Origin: Anaerolineales bacterium UBA5069
Lineage (GTDB): Bacteria; Chloroflexota; Anaerolineae; Caldilineales; Caldilineaceae
Reading direction: 5' to 3'
NCBI GenBank assembly: GCA_002415895.1
Contig: DIAV01000404.1
Location: 3,106 to 14,257, forward strand
Length of the DNA stretch: 11,152 nt
The notes beneath the pieces were generated by a model. The model made no database searches. It had not been told where the DNA came from and saw only the letters and a list, made by a program, of their open reading frames with translations. The position numbers and the translations under genes were made by a program. Positions 8,103 to 11,152 of the stretch are shown here, in pieces; positions within the stretch are counted from its first letter, which is position 1; the number at the start of each line of letters is the position of its first letter.

Positions 8103-8132
8103 ATGCGGAGGCATCGCGCGTGCGCGCGTAAC

Positions 8133-8162
8133 CTTGTTCGCTCAGTACGCCGAGCGAACAAG
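8133..8162 (+). promoter_or_regulatory. Perfect 11-bp stem-loop in the feoA leader
   Basis: CTTGTTCGCTC (8133-8143) and GAGCGAACAAG (8152-8162) are perfect reverse complements around an 8-nt loop, AGTACGCC. The element sits 32 nt before the feoA TTG start and after the candidate promoter, so it would be transcribed. No T-tract follows, so it is not an ordinary intrinsic terminator of plsC. It could act as an RNA structure in the 5' leader, or as DNA the palindrome could be bound by a dimeric metal-responsive repressor (Fur or DtxR type). The structure is certain; the role is inferred. Confidence 0.6.
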
Positions 8163-8181
8163 CGTGCCAAAAGAATCGGGC

Positions 8182-8188
8182 GGAAGGA
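8182..8188 (+). promoter_or_regulatory. Ribosome binding site supporting the feoA TTG start
   Basis: GGAAGGA ends 6 nt before the TTG at 8195. No ATG or GTG in this frame gives a full FeoA N-terminus, so the spacing decides for the TTG start. Confidence 0.7.
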
Positions 8189-8194
8189 CGAATT

Positions 8195-8464
8195 TTGAGC
8201 ATCACAACCCTCAACCTGCTAAGCCAGGGTGACTCAGCCACAATTATCAGCATTGGCGCAACGGGCGCGTTGCGCCGTCGCTTTGCCGAAATGGGCCTCG
8301 TGCGCGGCGAAACCATTAGCGCCGTCAAAATTGCCCCCCTTGGCGACCCCGTGATGTACTCCATCAAGGGCTATCGGCTCGCTATGCGGCGCGAGGAAGC
8401 GGCCCAGATTCACGTGGAAGCTGCGCGCACTGTCCAGATCGAGAGCCGTGTTGCGCATGGCTGA
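8195..8464 (+). CDS. feoA: Ferrous iron transport protein A (FeoA)
   Basis: A small cytoplasmic SH3-like protein of 89 residues that accompanies FeoB and is thought to modulate its transport or GTPase activity. The family pattern is clear: an N-terminal LLSQGDSATI segment, then GALRRRFAEMGLVRGETI (residues 24-41), then a predicted beta-rich IAPLGDPVMYSIKGYRLAMRR with the typical glycine and the RxE ending of FeoA domains. It uses a TTG start with a well-placed ribosome binding site. The last 8 nt overlap the start of the feoB GTPase gene, so the two are probably translationally coupled. It is the first gene of the operon, behind a candidate promoter and a leader stem-loop. Confidence 0.92.
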   Translation: MSITTLNLLSQGDSATIISIGATGALRRRFAEMGLVRGETISAVKIAPLGDPVMYSIKGYRLAMRREEAAQIHVEAARTVQIESRVAHG

Positions 8465-9059
8465 TTTGAACGCCACTGCGCCTGTTTCTTCGCAGCAGGC
8501 TGGTGGACAGTTAACCATTGCCCTCGCCGGAAACCCCAATGCTGGCAAAAGCACGTTATTCAATGCACTCACCGGCCTGCGCCAGCACGTGGGCAACTGG
8601 CCGGGCAAGACGGTGGAACGACGCGCCGGCACATTGCGCGCGCACGGTCGCGAAATCACGTTGATTGACCTGCCCGGCGCCTACAGCCTCAGTGCGCACT
8701 CGCCTGAGGAACTTGTCGCGCGCGAATGCCTTGTCACCACACCACTCGATGCCGTCATCAACGTGGTTGACGCGACCAACCTCGAACGCAACCTCTATCT
8801 CACGGTGCAATTGCTGGAGATGGAGACCCCTGTCATCATTGCACTCAACATGGCCGATTCGCTGCGCAAACAGGATGCGACCATCGACGTGCAACGTTTT
8901 TCGGCGCTGCTGGGCGGCGCCCCCGTGGTGCTGATCAGCGCTGCGCGCGAGGAAGGGCTGGATCAGCTGGTGGCCGCCGCCGTGCGCGCTGTCGTCAAGC
9001 CCGCACCACCCGTAAACCACAATGGGCGCATAGTCAAAGCGCAGGCGGTGCACGTATGA
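8457..9059 (+). CDS. feoB: FeoB GTPase chain (N-terminal G domain as a separate protein)
   Basis: The soluble G-protein part of the Fe(II) transporter FeoB, here a stand-alone 200-residue protein. All G motifs are present: G1 GNPNAGKST (25-33), G2 Thr52 in VGNWPGKTVE, G3 DLPG (71-74), G4 NMAD (131-134) and G5 SAA (161-163). The usual FeoB switch sequence is WPGVTVE; here a Lys (K51) replaces the Val next to the G2 Thr. The protein stops shortly after the G domain at a TGA that overlaps the ATG of the membrane chain (ATGA at 9056-9059). Together the two chains add up to 771 residues, the length of one-chain FeoB (E. coli about 773), so nothing is missing. The ATG at 8457 is chosen over the GTG at 8448 because GAGAG (8441-8445) is too close to the latter. 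It must associate with the next gene product to work. Confidence 0.9.
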   Translation: MADLNATAPVSSQQAGGQLTIALAGNPNAGKSTLFNALTGLRQHVGNWPGKTVERRAGTLRAHGREITLIDLPGAYSLSAHSPEELVARECLVTTPLDAVINVVDATNLERNLYLTVQLLEMETPVIIALNMADSLRKQDATIDVQRFSALLGGAPVVLISAAREEGLDQLVAAAVRAVVKPAPPVNHNGRIVKAQAVHV

Positions 9060-10771
9060 CCGTCGCACGCGCCGTCGCGCCCACAGCAACCCAATTCCGC
9101 GTCGATTACGGCCCCGACATGGAGAACGCGCTTGCGGACCTCCAGTTGTTGCTCCACGGCTCGGCGCTGCAGGCAGCGCTGCCCTTGCGCTGGACAGCGC
9201 TCAAGCTGCTGGAGGGTGACGAGGTCGTTATGGCGCAAGTGCGCGCACTCCCCGGCGGCGCCAGCGTTGTGACCGCCGCCACCGCGCGCGCAGCCGCGCT
9301 GGCCGACCTGTGCGGCGACGACGTGGACATGCTTGTAGCGGATCAGCGCTACAGCGCGATCAATGCCATTGTGCGCGACGTCGTGCGCCGTCCCGAGAGC
9401 GACAAGCCCACGCTGACGCAACGCATTGATGACGTAGTGACCCATCGCTGGCTGGGGCTGCCCATCTTCTTTGCCATTATGTACGTGGTCTTCCGCCTCG
9501 TCATCGACGTGGCGCAGCCCTTTCTGGCCTGGGCCGATTTCGTCATTACCGGGCCGGTCGCACATTGGCTTACGGCGGGGTTGGTGGCACTCAACGCACC
9601 GCCCTGGTTACTATCGCTGGCGATTGGTGGTGTGCTCGCGGGTGTGGGTGGCGTCCTCGTCTTTGTACCGGGCCTGGTCATTCTCTACTTCTTCCTTGCC
9701 TTGCTCGAGGACTCAGGCTACATGGCGCGCGCCGCCTTTGTGATGGACCGCTTCATGCGCGTCATCGGCTTGCATGGCAAGTCCTTCATCCCCATGATCC
9801 TCGGCTTTGGTTGCGCCGTGCCCGCCATTTATGCCACACGCACCATTGCCAGCCGGCGCGACCGCATCCTAACAGGCCTGCTTGTGCCGCTCATGTCCTG
9901 CTCGGCTCGCCTGCCTGTCTATGTGGTCTTTGGCATGGCGCTCTTTGGCGCGCGTGCCGGCCTTGTCATTTGGGTGCTCTATGCGTTGGGGATTGCCGTG
10001 GCCATTCTGGCGGGCATGGTGCTCACACGCACGCTGCTCAAGCCCGACGCCACTTCGGCCTTTGTGCTCGAACTGCCCCCCTACCGCCGCCCCGCCCTCA
10101 AGGGCACGATGATCCATGTGGGCGAGCGCACGGGCGAGTTCATTCGCAGCGCCGGCCAGGTCATTCTGCTCATGTCCGTGGTGCTATGGCTGCTGCTCAA
10201 CCTGCCGCTGGGCATACACTCTCAGCGCGAATCGTGGTTTGGGCGCGTTAGCGCCACAATTGCGCCCGCCTTTGCGCCGCTGGGCTTTGGCACATGGCAG
10301 GCGTCGGGCGCGCTGATTACCGGCTTCGTAGCCAAGGAAGTCGTTGTCAGCACCCTCTCCACAATCTACGCCGACGAAGCCATCAGCACAAGCAGCAACG
10401 GTGACGCGCCAGTGGTTGAGCCGATTCGCATGGGGGAGGACCTGACCGCGATTGGTACGGGCTTTGGCACTGCCGTTGTCGACTCGGGCCGCGCGCTGCT
10501 CTCGATTATTCCTGGCGTGCAGCCGCAAGCCGCCGCCGACCCGCCCGACACGCGCCTGAGCGCTGTCTTGCGCGAGACATTTACACCGCTGGCGGCCTTT
10601 GCCTTCCTCGTCTTTGTGCTCCTCTATGTGCCGTGCGTCGCGACGCTGGCGGCCATTCGCAGCGAATATGGCGGGCGTTGGGCCGTACTGGCTGCCGTGT
10701 ACCAGACAGCTACGGCCTGGGTCATGGCGCTGCTCGTCTACCAGGGCGGCCGCTTGCTGGGCTGGATGTAG
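9056..10771 (+). CDS. feoB: FeoB membrane chain (helical domain plus Fe(II) permease)
   Basis: The inner-membrane permease part of FeoB, 571 residues. Residues 1 to about 130 correspond to the helical region that follows the G domain, including the conserved RWTALKLLEGD (45-55). The membrane core begins near HRWLGLPIFF (130-139) and has eight or more hydrophobic segments. Gate-type motifs are intact: GKSFIPMILGFGCAVPA with C253, MSCSARLPVY with C282, and GFVAKEVVVSTLSTIY (423-438). The end, WVMALLVYQGGRLLGWM, is typical of FeoB. It starts at an ATG overlapping the stop of the GTPase chain and is offset by one reading frame. I see no slippery sequence at the junction, so coupled re-initiation is likelier than programmed frameshifting. 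No Walker motif is present, so it depends on the separate GTPase. The overlap and intact motifs argue against a sequencing error or a decaying gene. Confidence 0.93.
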   Translation: MTVARAVAPTATQFRVDYGPDMENALADLQLLLHGSALQAALPLRWTALKLLEGDEVVMAQVRALPGGASVVTAATARAAALADLCGDDVDMLVADQRYSAINAIVRDVVRRPESDKPTLTQRIDDVVTHRWLGLPIFFAIMYVVFRLVIDVAQPFLAWADFVITGPVAHWLTAGLVALNAPPWLLSLAIGGVLAGVGGVLVFVPGLVILYFFLALLEDSGYMARAAFVMDRFMRVIGLHGKSFIPMILGFGCAVPAIYATRTIASRRDRILTGLLVPLMSCSARLPVYVVFGMALFGARAGLVIWVLYALGIAVAILAGMVLTRTLLKPDATSAFVLELPPYRRPALKGTMIHVGERTGEFIRSAGQVILLMSVVLWLLLNLPLGIHSQRESWFGRVSATIAPAFAPLGFGTWQASGALITGFVAKEVVVSTLSTIYADEAISTSSNGDAPVVEPIRMGEDLTAIGTGFGTAVVDSGRALLSIIPGVQPQAAADPPDTRLSAVLRETFTPLAAFAFLVFVLLYVPCVATLAAIRSEYGGRWAVLAAVYQTATAWVMALLVYQGGRLLGWM

Positions 10772-10781
10772 GAGCTGCGCA

Positions 10782-11027
10782 ATGCTGCGAGAACTTCTGA
10801 CGCTGCTTGAAAGCAATGATGGCTGCCTGAGTGTCAACGAACTGAGCCGCCGGCTGCACGCCGAGCCTTCGGCCGTAGACGGCATGGTGCAGACGCTCGT
10901 GCAGCGCGGCCGCCTGCTCAGCCTGGACAGCACGGGTTCGGCCCCCTGCGAAACGTGCAGCGCGGCAGAAGGCTGTGCGCTTGCGGCTTTCCGCAACAAG
11001 CGTTACGTTGTGGCCCCGCGCAGTTAA
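10782..11027 (+). CDS. feoC: FeoC-like winged-helix protein with Cys cluster
   Basis: A small protein of 81 residues in the position and form of FeoC, a winged-helix partner of the Feo system. Residues 1-50 fit a helix-turn-helix with wing (LLTLLESNDGCLSVNELSRR, then a recognition-type helix, then a short hairpin). Residues 56-65 carry CETCSAAEGC, so C56, C59 and C65 form a CxxCx5C cluster just after the wing; C15 is isolated. FeoC of Klebsiella carries a four-Cys cluster that binds Fe-S; here only three clustered Cys are seen, so a fourth ligand would have to come from elsewhere or be absent. The start is supported by GGAG (10771-10774), which overlaps the feoB stop, with 7 nt to the ATG. 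It is the last gene of the operon. Regulatory or FeoB-stabilising roles are both proposed for the family; the sequence does not decide. Confidence 0.8.
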   Translation: MLRELLTLLESNDGCLSVNELSRRLHAEPSAVDGMVQTLVQRGRLLSLDSTGSAPCETCSAAEGCALAAFRNKRYVVAPRS

Positions 11028-11079
11028 GAAAAGAAGAAGACAAACGATCAATATCTTGTGTGCACTTGCAGGGTAGATA

Positions 11080-11135
11080 GCATGGAAAAGAAGAGGTAAC
11101 AACGGCTGCCCGTTGTTACCTCTTCTTTTCCATGC
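11080..11135. repeat. Perfect 26-bp hairpin with CTGC loop downstream of feoC
   Basis: Positions 11080-11105 and 11110-11135 are exact reverse complements over 26 bases, separated by the 4-nt loop CTGC. The arms include GAAAAGAAGAGG and its complement CCTCTTCTTTTC. The hairpin starts 53 nt after the feoC stop. Neither strand has a T-tract after the stem, so it is not a textbook intrinsic terminator, although it could still block or stabilise the 3' end of the feo transcript. It could also be a copy of a dispersed palindromic repeat, which cannot be judged from one copy. The remaining bases of the 11028-11152 tail hold no reading frame I would support. Confidence 0.75.
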
Positions 11136-11152
11136 CAGTTGTGTAGTGGTGC

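Noticed and set aside
8115..8130. Sixteen-base alternating purine-pyrimidine CG-rich tract, possible Z-DNA
   Set aside because: Such tracts are common in GC-rich genomes, and nothing else in the sequence ties it to a function.
8004..8198. A 64-codon frame between plsC and feoA
   Set aside because: It runs across the candidate promoter and the stem-loop, overlaps the feoA start, has no clear ribosome binding site, and its Arg/Cys-rich translation matches nothing I recognise.
9040..9060. Programmed frameshift joining the two FeoB chains
   Set aside because: I see no slippery heptamer near the junction. The ATGA overlap and an intact start on the second chain explain expression of both parts more simply.

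Overview
The window is GC-rich bacterial chromosomal DNA, densely coding, with gene overlaps, Shine-Dalgarno sequences and both GTG and TTG starts. Gene content and style (a very large multi-domain RecQ, a FeoB split into a GTPase chain and a membrane chain, a small Cys-containing FeoC-like protein) fit a Chloroflexota-type bacterium. That placement is an impression from family resemblance, not something the sequence proves. I see no tRNA, rRNA, CRISPR array, insertion sequence, integrase or phage gene.

Layout. (1) Positions 1-3567, minus strand: a RecQ-family DNA helicase whose C-terminus runs off the left edge. It has a long N-terminal helical-repeat region, a complete helicase core, an insert that looks like two winged helices, the four-Cys zinc site, an RQC-like winged helix and two HRDC-like domains. 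(2) Positions 3568-3934: a divergent intergenic region with a good plus-strand promoter (TTGTCC, 17 bp, TATAAT). (3) Positions 3935-7985, plus strand: three co-directional genes, namely a FabF-type ketoacyl-ACP synthase, a 589-residue protein of unknown role with a nucleoside-phosphorylase-like C-terminal domain, and a PlsC-type acyltransferase. The outer two act in fatty-acid elongation and phospholipid assembly, so the cluster is probably a membrane-lipid operon with an uncharacterised middle member. (4) Positions 7986-8194: an intergenic region with a candidate promoter and a perfect 11-bp stem-loop. (5) Positions 8195-11027: a ferrous-iron uptake operon feoA, feoB (GTPase chain), feoB (membrane chain), feoC, with overlapping or nearly touching genes. 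(6) Positions 11028-11152: a non-coding tail with a perfect 26-bp hairpin that has no T-tract.

How the parts work together. The Feo genes form one transcriptional unit for Fe(II) import: the G-protein chain and the permease chain must associate to rebuild FeoB, FeoA is the small SH3-like partner, and FeoC is a small winged-helix protein with a possible Fe-S-sensing Cys cluster. The stem-loop between the promoter and feoA is a candidate control element. The most promising uncharacterised items are the middle gene of the lipid cluster, the RecQ architecture, and the two hairpins that flank the feo operon.
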